Positions 45,925 to 54,574 of a stretch of DNA of 64,000 nucleotides are shown here, piece after piece. Below the pieces are notes generated by a model. That model did no database searches and was not told where the DNA came from. It saw nothing but the letters and a program-made list of their open reading frames with translations. Made by a program: the position numbers and the translations under genes. This DNA is from ZC4RG25 sp023428365 (GTDB lineage: Bacteria; Pseudomonadota; Alphaproteobacteria; Rhizobiales; Hyphomicrobiaceae): positions 62,001 to 126,000 of the forward strand of contig JBNOAI010000006.1 in assembly GCA_050283925.1 (NCBI GenBank), written 5' to 3'. Each line of letters begins with the position of its first letter. The first letter of the stretch is position 1.

Positions 45925-46701
45925 ATGCCGCGCTTTGCTGCCAATCTCAGCATGATGTTCACCGAGCTGCCGTTCCTCGATCGGTTCGAGGCGGCCGCCA
46001 AAGCGGGGTTCTCGGGGGTCGAGTTTCTGTTCCCCTATGAGTTTCCGGCCGATGAAATCTCCGCACGATTGAAGGCCAATGGCCTGTCGCAGGTTCTGTT
46101 CAACCTTCCGCCCGGAGATTGGACAAAGGGCGAGCGCGGTCTGGCTTCACTGGCAGGACGCGAGGCCGATTTCGAGGCGGCAGTCGCACAAGCGCTCAAA
46201 TACGCCGAGGCGCTGGAGTGCCCGCGCGTGCACGCGATGGCCGGTCTGGTGCATCAGGGCGCGGTGCGGGCGACTTACGTCAGCAACTTGAAGAAGGCGG
46301 CCCGCATGGCCGCCTCGTCGGGCGTCGAAGTCATTATCGAGCCGATCAACACGCGCGACATTCCCGGCTTCTTCCTCAATTACACCGCCGATGCGCGCGC
46401 TGTGATTTATGAAGTTGGCGAGCCGAATCTGGGACTGCAGTTCGATCTCTATCACCGGCAGGTCATGGAAGGCGACGTCGCGACGGCGATCAAGGAGTAT
46501 GCGCCGCTCACCCGCCACTATCAGCTTGCCGGGCCGCCGGATCGCGGCGAGCCCGATGAGGGCGAGCTGAACTATCCCTGGTTGTTCAAGCTGATCGATG
46601 ACACCGGCTTCAAGGGCTGGATCGGATGTGAATACCGGCCGCGCAAGGGCACAGTTGAAGGGTTGAAGTGGGTCGATCGCTGCGGCGTTCGCCTCGGCTA
46701 A
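45925..46701 (+). CDS. otnI: 2-oxo-tetronate / hydroxypyruvate isomerase family protein
   Basis: A 258-residue TIM-barrel protein of the xylose-isomerase/AP-endonuclease-2 type: FAANLSMMFTELPFLDRFEA, GFSGVEFLFPYEFP, VEVIIEPINTRDIPGFFLNY (metal-binding Glu), LGLQFDLYHRQVMEGDVATA (Asp and His) and FKGWIGCEYRPRKGTVEGLK (Glu). This is the Hyi/OtnI family, which isomerises hydroxypyruvate or 2-oxo-tetronate to its 3-oxo isomer. It is 13 bp behind the GNAT gene and 23 bp before denD, an arrangement known from tetronate pathways. The symbol is assigned from context plus family. Confidence 0.82.
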   Translation: MPRFAANLSMMFTELPFLDRFEAAAKAGFSGVEFLFPYEFPADEISARLKANGLSQVLFNLPPGDWTKGERGLASLAGREADFEAAVAQALKYAEALECPRVHAMAGLVHQGAVRATYVSNLKKAARMAASSGVEVIIEPINTRDIPGFFLNYTADARAVIYEVGEPNLGLQFDLYHRQVMEGDVATAIKEYAPLTRHYQLAGPPDRGEPDEGELNYPWLFKLIDDTGFKGWIGCEYRPRKGTVEGLKWVDRCGVRLG

Positions 46702-46724
46702 CGAGATAGGTCCAGGAGGAAGTC

Positions 46725-47696
46725 ATGAAGGTTCTTATTATCGGTGGCGGCGGCATGGTCGGCCAGAAGCTGGCGCGACGCCTCGTCAAGGAGGGCCGGC
46801 TGGGAGATAAGGAGATCAGCAGCCTTGTCCTGCATGATGTCGTCGAGCCGCAGCGTCCGGACGCGCCCTTCCCGGTCAGCACGGTTGTCGGCGACCTGTC
46901 GCAGCCGGGCGAAGCCGAGAAACTTATCGCCGATAAACCGGACATGATCTTCCACTTGGCAGCCATCGTATCCGGCGAGGCCGAGCAGGACTTCGACAAG
47001 GGCTATCGCATCAATATGGATGGCACCCGCTACCTGCTCGAGGCGGTACGCGCGGCAGGCAACAAGCCGCGTCTCGTGTTCACCAGTTCGATTGCCGTGT
47101 TCGGCGCTCCGTTCCCCGAGGCGATCGACGACGAGTATTTCACCACGCCGCTGACCTCCTACGGAACGCAGAAAGCGATCTGCGAACTCCTGCTGTCGGA
47201 CTACACGCGCAAAGGCTTCGTGGATGGCGTCGGCATCCGTCTGCCGACGATTTGCGTCAGGCCGGGTCGGCCGAACAAGGCGGCGTCAGGGTTCTTTTCG
47301 AACATCATCCGGGAGCCGCTGAATGGCGAGGAGGCCGTGCTTCCGGTGTCGGAAGACGTCCGCCATTGGCATGCGAGCCCGCGCTCGGCTGTCGGCTTCC
47401 TGATCCACGCAGCAACCATCGACGGGGCAAAAGTCGGCCCGCGCCGCAACCTGACGATGCCGGGGCTGTCGGTTACGGTCGGCGAGCAGATTGCCGCACT
47501 GAAGAAGGTCGCGGGCGATAAAGTTGTCGCACGAATCCGTCGCGAGCCGGATCCGGCCATTGCTCAGATCGTCGCCGGTTGGCCCTGCAACTTCGACGCA
47601 AGCCGCGCGAAATCCCTGGGTTTTGCGGCCGAGACGAGCTTTGAGGACATCATCAGGATCCACATCACCGACGAGCTCGGCGGCAAGATTGCCTGA
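46725..47696 (+). CDS. denD: D-erythronate dehydrogenase (DenD)-like NAD-dependent epimerase/dehydratase family
   Basis: A 323-residue extended SDR: KVLIIGGGGMVGQKLARRLV (NAD-binding), AIVSGEAEQDFDKGYRINMD, FTSSIAVFGAPFPEAIDDEY, catalytic TSYGTQKAICELLLSDYTRK (YxxxK) and RLPTICVRPGRPNKAASGFF. This is the DenD-type sequence that oxidises D-erythronate to 2-oxo-tetronate, the substrate of OtnI next to it. AGGAGG sits just before the ATG. The remaining pathway steps (3-oxo-tetronate kinase and 4-phosphate decarboxylase) are not in the window. A strong terminator follows. Confidence 0.85.
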   Translation: MKVLIIGGGGMVGQKLARRLVKEGRLGDKEISSLVLHDVVEPQRPDAPFPVSTVVGDLSQPGEAEKLIADKPDMIFHLAAIVSGEAEQDFDKGYRINMDGTRYLLEAVRAAGNKPRLVFTSSIAVFGAPFPEAIDDEYFTTPLTSYGTQKAICELLLSDYTRKGFVDGVGIRLPTICVRPGRPNKAASGFFSNIIREPLNGEEAVLPVSEDVRHWHASPRSAVGFLIHAATIDGAKVGPRRNLTMPGLSVTVGEQIAALKKVAGDKVVARIRREPDPAIAQIVAGWPCNFDASRAKSLGFAAETSFEDIIRIHITDELGGKIA

Positions 47697-47747
47697 GGCA
47701 AATCGGAGCAGCGCTGCAGCGCACACGCTTAAGATTACGGTAATTGC

Positions 47748-47782
47748 CGCGGACGGGTGAACCCTTCCGCGGTTCTTTCGTT
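47748..47782 (+). terminator. Rho-independent terminator after denD
   Basis: CCGCGGA (47748-47754) with GGGT pairs against ACCC with TCCGCGG (ending at 47772), one mismatch, followed by TTCTTTCGTT. This is a convincing intrinsic terminator, closing the four-gene operon. Confidence 0.8.
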
Positions 47783-48181
47783 ATATGACCGGGCAAGCGA
47801 GTAAGAACCCTCGCTTGATCGGTGCACGAAGTTCCGCAAAACCGATTAAAGGTGCTCCGTGCGGAAACCAAAATTGGGGTTTTGACTGTTTTAGCTGCAT
47901 TTTTTCGGCCGTTAACTTAGTTCGACCCTATTCGCGCCATAGTAATTGGCGCTAACGTATCCCGGATCACGCGAGGGGTGACTGGGCCGAGGCAATCTGT
48001 GGAGGGCGGGTTTATCCCGCTAAGCCGATAGCTGAGATGTCGCGCCGGTTGCTAGCCAACCACCGCTGTTTAACCCAATCGGAGGGTGTCGCTGGCCTTC
48101 AAAGGCGGCGTCTTGATCACTACGTTTCTCTAACGGATTGCCGGACCTCCCCAACAGTACAGACTTTGCGAGGCCTGCAAC
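47783..48181 (+). promoter_or_regulatory. long hairpin-rich leader region upstream of ribA
   Basis: About 400 bp without an ORF. Self-complementary segments are CAAGCGAG/CTCGCTTG (47794-47817), TTCCGC/GCGGAA (47832-47866), GCGGG-TTTAT-CCCGC (about 48006-48020), GGTTG-CTAGC-CAACC (about 48044-48058) and GCCTT-CA-AAGGC (about 48092-48103). A TTGACT hexamer lies near 47880. The classical FMN riboswitch core was looked for and is not present. It may hold the ribA promoter plus a structured 5' leader or a small RNA. Confidence 0.4.
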
Positions 48182-48946
48182 ATGCCCAAAGCAACAGTTT
48201 CACTGCAACCCGTGGCTCGAGAAAAGAAAATGTCATCTGATGCAGAGGCAGCAACCCTCACCGCACGGCAATTCGCCCCGCCTTGGCTTGAGGGGGTGCA
48301 TGTGAACGGTCAATCGGTCGCCCGCGCGCTACCATCGGAAAAGCCGATGTTTCGTGACACCGCTCACACCGTTTTGCCGGTCGAGTTCAAAGGACAGGAA
48401 GTTCTGTTCGAAGCTCACGCCTATGAGGATGACTCTGCATCTTATCAGGCGATGGCTTTGGTTCATCGGTCCGGCGAGAGCACTGATGAGCTACCGATCG
48501 TCCGGGTTCACAGCGGGTGTGTGACGGGCGACATCTTTCATTCACTGCGTTGCGATTGCTATCCGCAGCTTCAAAAGGCGTTGGATCGCGTTGTCGCTTC
48601 TCCGCTGGGCGTGATCATTTACCTGCCGCATCATGAGGGGCGGGGGATTGGTCTGGTTGCCAAAATCAAGGCCTACGCTGAACAGGATCGCGGCCTGGAT
48701 ACGGTGGATGCCAATCTGTCGATCGGGGCTCCCGTTGATGCGCGCGACTATGATCTGGCCGCGAAAATCCTCAAAGATCTGAAGATGCCCGCGATCCGAC
48801 TTTTGACGAACAACCCGCTGAAGGTGGAAGCGCTGGAGCGTCTCGGCATCAAGGTTGCGGAGCAGGTTCAGCACGCGACTTCGCCGTCGGCGCACAACGC
48901 ACGCTACCTTGCCACCAAGCGCGAGCGGATGGCGCACAAGCTTTAA
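48182..48946 (+). CDS. ribA: GTP cyclohydrolase II
   Basis: A 254-residue GTP cyclohydrolase II with the zinc-binding cysteines in VRVHSGCVTGDIFHSLRCDC, HHEGRGIGLVAKIKAYAEQD and RLLTNNPLKVEALERLGIKV. The enzyme opens GTP to 2,5-diamino-6-ribosylamino-4(3H)-pyrimidinone 5'-phosphate in the first step of riboflavin synthesis. The N-terminal ~80 residues differ from the stand-alone enzyme and include no DHBP synthase domain. GAGG precedes the ATG at 48182; a second ATG is at residue 17. A long structured leader precedes it and an intrinsic terminator follows. Confidence 0.88.
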   Translation: MPKATVSLQPVAREKKMSSDAEAATLTARQFAPPWLEGVHVNGQSVARALPSEKPMFRDTAHTVLPVEFKGQEVLFEAHAYEDDSASYQAMALVHRSGESTDELPIVRVHSGCVTGDIFHSLRCDCYPQLQKALDRVVASPLGVIIYLPHHEGRGIGLVAKIKAYAEQDRGLDTVDANLSIGAPVDARDYDLAAKILKDLKMPAIRLLTNNPLKVEALERLGIKVAEQVQHATSPSAHNARYLATKRERMAHKL

Positions 48947-48988
48947 TACTATCGGGTTGCCTTCGCTGGCAGCCGCTCTGAGACACCA

Positions 48989-49021
48989 ACGCGCCGGATC
49001 ATGCTCCGGCGCGTTTCTATT
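48989..49021 (+). terminator. Rho-independent terminator after ribA
   Basis: ACGCGCCGGA (48989-48998) pairs perfectly with TCCGGCGCGT (49005-49014), a 10-bp stem with a 6-nt loop followed by TTCTATTTC. It also stands downstream of the convergent xth gene and may serve both. Confidence 0.88.
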
Positions 49022-49042
49022 TCGGCGGTCGATCGAAGCCTC

Positions 49043-49828
49043 TCAGCCGAGATCCAATTCCACCCACACCGGCACGTGATCGGATGGCTTCTCCCATCCG
49101 CGGGTGAAGCGGTCGATGCCTGATGTCGTGAGCCGGTCCGCGGCTTGCGGCGACAGCAGAATATGATCGATGCGGATGCCGTCGTTTTTCTGCCAGGCGC
49201 CGGCTTGATAGTCCCAGAACGTATAAATGTCAGGCTCCGGATGGCAGGCGCGGATGGCATCCGTCAGCCCGAGGTTTGTCAGGTGCCTGTAATGGTTGCG
49301 TGAGGCGGGCTGGAACAGGGCATCGTTGACCCACTGCTCTGGCCGCTTGGCATCTACCGGCTCGGGGATGACGTTATAGTCGCCCGCCAGGGCGAACGGA
49401 TGTTCCTGCAGCAGCAGACCGCGCGTGTGAGCGAGCAGCCGCTCCATCCACGCAAGTTTATAGGTGAACTTCTCCGTGCCGATGGGATTACCGTTGGGCA
49501 GGTAGATCGACGCTACCGTCAAAGCGCCGGACGGCACCGACAGCGTCACTTCCAGGTAGCGCGATTGAACGTCGTCATCCGCCCCCGGTAGTCCCCGCCG
49601 CACGTCGTCGAAGCGCGACTTGGCCAGTACTGCGACGCCGTTGAAACCCTTCTGTCCGTGAACGGCGACATTGTAGCCGAGGTTCTCAAATGCGGCGGCT
49701 GGAAACCCTTCATCGACCGATTTGATCTCCTGCAGGCAGACAATGTCCGGCTTGGCCTCGCCAAGCCAGATCAGCGCCGTTTCGAGGCGGGCCTTGACCC
49801 CGTTGATGTTCCAAGTCGCGATTTTCAT
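49043..49828 (-). CDS. xth: exodeoxyribonuclease III
   Basis: The ATG at 49828 begins MKIATWNINGVKARL; 261 residues. Conserved nuclease motifs: WNINGVKARL, DIVCLQEIKSVDE (metal Glu), AGDYNVIPEPVD, NHYRHLTNLGLTDAIRACHP and the C-terminal SDHVPVWVELD (catalytic His). It has AP-endonuclease and 3'-5' exonuclease activity in base excision repair. The open frame extends 12 codons upstream to 49864. It is convergent with ribA. Confidence 0.93.
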   Translation of the reverse strand: MKIATWNINGVKARLETALIWLGEAKPDIVCLQEIKSVDEGFPAAAFENLGYNVAVHGQKGFNGVAVLAKSRFDDVRRGLPGADDDVQSRYLEVTLSVPSGALTVASIYLPNGNPIGTEKFTYKLAWMERLLAHTRGLLLQEHPFALAGDYNVIPEPVDAKRPEQWVNDALFQPASRNHYRHLTNLGLTDAIRACHPEPDIYTFWDYQAGAWQKNDGIRIDHILLSPQAADRLTTSGIDRFTRGWEKPSDHVPVWVELDLG

Positions 49829-49943
49829 CAGTTCAAAGGACCGTGAACGAACGGCCCGCCTCATTGGCTACAGGATTTCATTAGCGGAAGCTTAACAGTT
49901 CCGGAACAATCTAGCCCCTCGATCTTTAAGCTGGGGGCGAGGC

Positions 49944-50297
49944 ATGGCTCTCTCTCTTTATGACGATCAGCGTCGTCGCGACGCAACTCCGCTAGTAATG
50001 CTGCAAACCGTCAATCTGTTGTTTGCCGCCGGATGCATTTTTCTCTGGGCGGTGCTGTCACTGCTCATCGAGGACCCGATGAGGTGGGCGACGTCCTACG
50101 GCATCGGGTCGCGGCCGCAGCTGTTCGACTATCCGTTCGTTCTCCTGTGGCTGATGCCGGTGGGCGGTGCGTGCGTCGCGTGGGTCGCCCAGCAGGCCAA
50201 CCGCATGACGCTGGCCTACGTCCTCGCCTGCTATCCGCTCGCCTACATCGGGTTGGTTGTGGGCTGGTACTATCTGGCCCCGTCGAGCTGGCTCTGA
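49944..50297 (+). CDS. small integral membrane protein of unknown function
   Basis: A 117-residue protein with three hydrophobic helices (VNLLFAAGCIFLWAVLSLLI, YPFVLLWLMPVGGACVAWVA, CYPLAYIGLVVGWYYLAPSS). No enzymatic motif is visible. It starts about 115 bp from the divergent xth gene and is convergent with the GST gene (16 bp). Such proteins are common hypotheticals in Bradyrhizobium-type genomes. Confidence 0.6.
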   Translation: MALSLYDDQRRRDATPLVMLQTVNLLFAAGCIFLWAVLSLLIEDPMRWATSYGIGSRPQLFDYPFVLLWLMPVGGACVAWVAQQANRMTLAYVLACYPLAYIGLVVGWYYLAPSSWL

Positions 50298-50313
50298 GCG
50301 ACATCGGCGTCGA

Positions 50314-50934
50314 TCAGGCGCGTTCCGCCTCCAAAGCCCGGACGACGGCTGGACGCTCCTGCATCCGCTTGTAGTGATCATTCACTTTGGGGAATTTGGC
50401 GACATCGACGCTGTCACCCTTCAGCCAGCCCGACATGACGAACAGGTAGCCGTCGGCGACGGAATAGGTGTTGCCCAACACCCATGGTCCGACCAGCATC
50501 TCGTTCTCGATCAGAGTGAAGCAGTCGGTCATCGCCTGGGGCATCTTGTTCTTCATGTCCTCCAGCGACGAGTCCTGGTTGGCCCAGCGAGTCCCCCGAC
50601 GACCATGTGCGTGAGCGACATGTACGGTGGACGCGATGTAGGAATTGAAGGCCTGCATCCGGCCGAATTCGAACGGATCGTTCAGCGGCGCCAGCTTCGC
50701 ATCCGGGGCGGTCTGGGCGACGTATGACATGATCGCTGGAGCTTCGGTCAGGATGCCTTTGGGCGTCGCCAGCGCCGGAACACGGCCCTTCGGATTGAGC
50801 TTCAGGTATTCGTCCGAACGCTGCTGGTTTTCCGCGAAGTTGATCCGCTTGCCCTCATACGGCAGTCCGGATTCCTCAAGCGCAATGTGACAGGCGCGCG
50901 AGCACGAGCCTGGCGAGAAGTACAGCGTCAGCAT
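50314..50934 (-). CDS. glutathione S-transferase family protein
   Basis: A 206-residue GST: MLTLYFSPGSCSRACHIALE with a Ser/Cys at the glutathione-activating position, LNPKGRVPALATPKGILTEA (cis-Pro and E-S-like glutathione contacts), and helical C-terminal region MQAFNSYIASTVHVAHAHGR and VADGYLFVMSGWLKGDSVDV. It resembles beta-class bacterial GSTs, which carry the CSRA Cys motif. Function in detoxification is assumed. It lies 13 bp downstream of the erpA stop on the same strand and may be co-transcribed with it. Confidence 0.87.
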   Translation of the reverse strand: MLTLYFSPGSCSRACHIALEESGLPYEGKRINFAENQQRSDEYLKLNPKGRVPALATPKGILTEAPAIMSYVAQTAPDAKLAPLNDPFEFGRMQAFNSYIASTVHVAHAHGRRGTRWANQDSSLEDMKNKMPQAMTDCFTLIENEMLVGPWVLGNTYSVADGYLFVMSGWLKGDSVDVAKFPKVNDHYKRMQERPAVVRALEAERA

Positions 50935-50947
50935 GGAAGATGCCCCG

Positions 50948-51292
50948 TCAGATGGAGAAGCTGGTGCCGCAACCGCAGCCCGCGGTGGCGTTCGGATTGT
51001 TGATTTTGAACGACGCGCCGATCAGATCATCGACGAAGTCGATTTCCGAGCCGGCCATATACTCCACCGATACCGGATCGATGAGTACCTTGGCCCCGTT
51101 ACGCTCGATCAGGAGATCGTCGGGCTCTCTATCCGCGACCAGATCGAATTTGTACTGGAAACCGGAGCAGCCGCCACCCTCGACGCTCACGCGCAACAGC
51201 TTGTTGCTGGCTTCCGCGGCGGCGATCTCGCTGATGCGGCGCGCAGCGCTCTCGGTCAGGATGATAGGCGTTTCGGTTGCGGTCTCGGTCAT
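50948..51292 (-). CDS. erpA: iron-sulfur cluster insertion protein (A-type carrier)
   Basis: The ATG at 51292 is chosen because AGGA lies 8-9 bp upstream; the frame opens to 51358. The 114-residue product contains VSVEGGGCSGFQYKFDLVAD and NPNATAGCGCGTSFSI, the three conserved cysteines (C...CGC) of A-type Fe-S carriers. ErpA delivers [4Fe-4S] or [2Fe-2S] clusters to apo-enzymes. It is divergent from dgt with about 140 bp between starts, the usual layout in Hyphomicrobiales. Confidence 0.9.
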   Translation of the reverse strand: MTETATETPIILTESAARRISEIAAAEASNKLLRVSVEGGGCSGFQYKFDLVADREPDDLLIERNGAKVLIDPVSVEYMAGSEIDFVDDLIGASFKINNPNATAGCGCGTSFSI

Positions 51293-51430
51293 CGGCATAT
51301 CCTGCGAAGGGGCGGGCTCAGTCCGGACAGCAGCCTCTCGCTGCGCCTGACATTGCATCCACGCGGGAATCGCCCCTAAACACCTGCATTCGCTGTTAAG
51401 ATAGTCTCAGACGCGTTTTTGTCCAAGTGG

Positions 51431-52675
51431 ATGGACCCCTTCGTGGACCCGGATCAACCACAAACGCATAACGCCTATGGCGCAGATCTCCCGCCGGGCG
51501 GCCGCCGGCTGGGTGCCTATGCTGCCACGCAGGCCGCAAGCCGCGGGCGAGTGTACCCCGAGCCGGACTGCCCCTTCCGCAGCCAGTTTCAGCGCGACCG
51601 GGATCGGGTGCTGCATTCCACGGCCTTCCGCCGGTTAACCTACAAGACCCAGGTGTTCGTCTTTCACGAGGGGGATCACTATCGCAACCGCCTGACACAC
51701 AGCCTGGAGGTTGCGCAGATCGCTCGCACGATCAGCCGCCAGTTGTGCCTCGATGAAGATTTGGCCGAGGCGCTGGCTCTGGCGCACGATCTCGGCCATC
51801 CGCCGTTTGGTCATGCCGGCGAGCGGGCTCTCGATACCGTGCTGCACGAGGCCGGCGGGTTCGACCACAACGTGCAAAGCTTCCGAGTCGTGACCCAGCT
51901 TGAGCGGAAGTATCAGGCGTTCGATGGTCTTAATCTGTGCTGGGAGACGCTCGAAGGGCTGATCAAGCACAACGGGCCGCCGGCGCTCAGCCAGCGTCCT
52001 GGCGATCTGGCGATCATGCGGGCGGTAGGCGAGATCGACAAGGCGCTGTCGCTTGCTCTGGACCAATGGCCATCCGCCGAGGCGCAGGCGGCTGCGTTGG
52101 CCGATGAAATCGCCTGGATGACCCATGACATCGATGACGGACTGCGGGCGCGGCTGATCACCTTCGACGATCTGAAGGTTCCGCGGCTGGTCGCGCCGAT
52201 TGCCGAGACCGTCGCCAAAGCACCGTCGATCGACGAGTCGCGGAGGATTTACGGTGTCACGCGGCAGCTGATTACCGTGCTGATCGCCGATGTCGTTCGT
52301 CAGTCTCGCGAGCGGCTGGCAGCGGTTGCGCCTGCGCACCCGGACGACATCCGCGCCAATGGCGAGGCGGTGATTGCGTTCTCGCCGGAAACGGAAGCTG
52401 CGGTTCGGCAGGTGAAAGGCTTCCTGTTCCAGCGCATTTACCGGCATCCGCGTGTGAATTCGGTGATGAACAACGCCGAGGAGCTCGTCCGCGATCTCGT
52501 TGCTCGCTACCGGCGCGACCCGAGCGTGATGCCTGCGGCCTGGGCGGAGAACGCAAAAGGGATCGATGCCCTCGGCCGGGCACGGCTGGCGGGCGATTTC
52601 GTGGCTGGCATGACCGACCGCTACGCCATTGCCGAACACCGGCGGTTGTTTGACGCGACGCCGGATTTAGGTTAG
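51431..52675 (+). CDS. dgt: deoxyguanosinetriphosphate triphosphohydrolase-like protein
   Basis: The ATG at 51431 gives 414 residues. HD-domain metal ligands are visible: H in RLTHSLEVAQIARTISRQLC, HD in ALAHDLGHPPFGHAGE, and D in IAWMTHDIDDGLRAR. LTYKTQVFVFHEGDHYRNRL and NVQSFRVVTQLERKYQAFDG are characteristic of the type-2 dGTPase-like subfamily. It hydrolyses dNTPs to nucleosides and triphosphate. Family members with this sequence may act on several dNTPs. It precedes argS by 95 bp. Confidence 0.92.
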   Translation: MDPFVDPDQPQTHNAYGADLPPGGRRLGAYAATQAASRGRVYPEPDCPFRSQFQRDRDRVLHSTAFRRLTYKTQVFVFHEGDHYRNRLTHSLEVAQIARTISRQLCLDEDLAEALALAHDLGHPPFGHAGERALDTVLHEAGGFDHNVQSFRVVTQLERKYQAFDGLNLCWETLEGLIKHNGPPALSQRPGDLAIMRAVGEIDKALSLALDQWPSAEAQAAALADEIAWMTHDIDDGLRARLITFDDLKVPRLVAPIAETVAKAPSIDESRRIYGVTRQLITVLIADVVRQSRERLAAVAPAHPDDIRANGEAVIAFSPETEAAVRQVKGFLFQRIYRHPRVNSVMNNAEELVRDLVARYRRDPSVMPAAWAENAKGIDALGRARLAGDFVAGMTDRYAIAEHRRLFDATPDLG

Positions 52676-52770
52676 CGCCTGCAGCAAGTCTGTTAGCATA
52701 TTGTGGGCTTCTGTTAGAATGTGGGTGTCAGAAGATGCCCGCAGCGATTGGGTTTTCCCGAGGTTGCCGA

Positions 52771-54525
52771 ATGAACGTTTTCGCCGAAGTGGAGCAGCGC
52801 GTCCGTGCTGCGCTCCAAGCGCTCCAGGCCGATGGCGCCTTGCCCGCCGATCTCGCAATCCGCGGCGTCGAGATTCAGGAAGCGCGCGATCCGGCACACG
52901 GCGACGTCGCGACCAACGTGGCCATGGTTCTGGCGAAGCCAACCGGCATGAAGCCGCGTGCTCTGGCTGAGATGATTGCTGAGCGGCTGACTGCGGTGCC
53001 CGAGTTCACGAAAGTCGACGTCGCGGGGCCTGGGTTTCTCAACATCACCATCGCACCCGACGTCTGGCGGCGGCTGGTCGTCGACATCATGGAGCAGGGC
53101 GGTCAGTTCGGGCGCAGCGCCATCGGCGCCGGGCAGACTGTCAATGTGGAGTACGTATCAGCCAATCCAACCGGCCCGATGCACGTCGGACATTGCCGTG
53201 GGGCGGTGTTCGGCGATGCACTATGCAATGTGCTGGCGTTCGCGGGATATGATGTGACACGCGAGTATTACATCAATGACGCGGGTGCTCAGGTCGATAA
53301 GCTCGGCCGGTCGACGTATCTGCGCTACCGCGAGGCGCTGGGCGAGGATATCGGCGAGATCCCGGAAGGGCTTTATCCCGGTGATTATCTGAAGCCGATC
53401 GGCGCAAAGCTCGCTGAAGAATACAGCATGTCTCTCATCAACATGCCGGAAGAGCGGTGGCTACCGATCACACGCGGTGCGGCGATTTCGGAACTGCTCG
53501 GACAGATCAAGGAAGACCTCGCCGCGCTCAACGTCCATCACGACGTGTTCTTCTCCGAGCGTTCACTGACCAGCGACGGCCGTGATCAGGTCAAGGAAGC
53601 CATCGATCGGCTGCGGGCGAAGGATCTGATTTTCGAAGGCCGCCTCGAACGGCCCAAAGGTCATGACCACGAAGAGTGGGAAGATCGCGAGCAGACACTG
53701 TTCCGCTCCACTGCGTTCGGCGATGACGTCGATCGTGCTCTGATGAAGTCTGATGGCGGCTACACCTATTTCGCCAACGACGTCGCCTATCACTACAACA
53801 AGCTGGAGCGCGGCTTCGACGCTTATCTCAACGTGCTCGGCGCCGATCATGTCGGCTACATCCCGCGCCTGAAGGCGGCAGTCAGCGCACTGTCCGATGG
53901 CAAAGCCAACTTCGCGACGCCGGTGTGTCAGCTCGTCAAGATCCTGCGCGACGGCGAGCCGGTGCGGATGTCGAAGCGGGCGGGTACGTTCGTTGCGCTG
54001 CGTGATGTCGTGGACGAGGTCGGGCGCGATCCGGTCCGTTTCATGATGCTGATGCGCAAGAACGACTCGGCACTCGACTTCGATCTCGCCAAGGTGGTGG
54101 AGCAGTCGAAGGACAATCCGGTCTTCTATGTGCAATATGCACACGCCCGGGCGGCGTCGATTTTCCGTAATGCACAGGAAGCTTTCCCCAGCCTTGATCT
54201 CTCAAACCTGAAATCGGCGGATCTTTCGCTGCTGTCCGACCCCGGAGAGATCGATCTGATCAAGCGGCTGGCGCGTTTTCCACGGATTGTGGAGAGTGCC
54301 GCGCGTGAGCGCGAGCCGCACCGGGTGCCGTTCTACCTCTTTGATTTAGCATCAGCATTTCACCAGCAGTACGCCCGAGGCAATGAATCGCCACATTTGC
54401 GCTTCATACAACCTACCGACGCCGGAGCATCTGCAGCGAGGTTGGCGCTAGTCGCCGCAACGCAGCAGGTGGTAGCCTCCGGGCTGTCCATCCTCGGTGT
54501 GCAGGCTCCGAAAGAGATGCGATAA
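52771..54525 (+). CDS. argS: arginyl-tRNA synthetase
   Basis: The ATG at 52771 is preferred (the frame opens to 52735), giving 584 residues. The N-terminal Add-1 domain is followed by the class I HIGH motif as HVGH in SANPTGPMHVGHCRGAVFG, and by the KMSKS-like MSKR in VRMSKRAGTFVALRDV. The C-terminal anticodon-binding DALR domain runs from about residue 460. It charges tRNA-Arg and, like other ArgRS, needs tRNA for activation. Two 8-bp direct repeats precede it (52689, 52710). Confidence 0.95.
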   Translation: MNVFAEVEQRVRAALQALQADGALPADLAIRGVEIQEARDPAHGDVATNVAMVLAKPTGMKPRALAEMIAERLTAVPEFTKVDVAGPGFLNITIAPDVWRRLVVDIMEQGGQFGRSAIGAGQTVNVEYVSANPTGPMHVGHCRGAVFGDALCNVLAFAGYDVTREYYINDAGAQVDKLGRSTYLRYREALGEDIGEIPEGLYPGDYLKPIGAKLAEEYSMSLINMPEERWLPITRGAAISELLGQIKEDLAALNVHHDVFFSERSLTSDGRDQVKEAIDRLRAKDLIFEGRLERPKGHDHEEWEDREQTLFRSTAFGDDVDRALMKSDGGYTYFANDVAYHYNKLERGFDAYLNVLGADHVGYIPRLKAAVSALSDGKANFATPVCQLVKILRDGEPVRMSKRAGTFVALRDVVDEVGRDPVRFMMLMRKNDSALDFDLAKVVEQSKDNPVFYVQYAHARAASIFRNAQEAFPSLDLSNLKSADLSLLSDPGEIDLIKRLARFPRIVESAAREREPHRVPFYLFDLASAFHQQYARGNESPHLRFIQPTDAGASAARLALVAATQQVVASGLSILGVQAPKEMR

Positions 54526-54574
54526 TCTCGCGATTCGTTGGAGCGCGGTGGAAATTGGTGCAGAGGAATCGGAG

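Noticed and set aside
47783..48181. An FMN, TPP or cobalamin riboswitch upstream of ribA
   Set aside because: The conserved core sequences of these classes were looked for (a lone CTGAGA occurs near 48030) and could not be matched; only generic hairpins are claimed.
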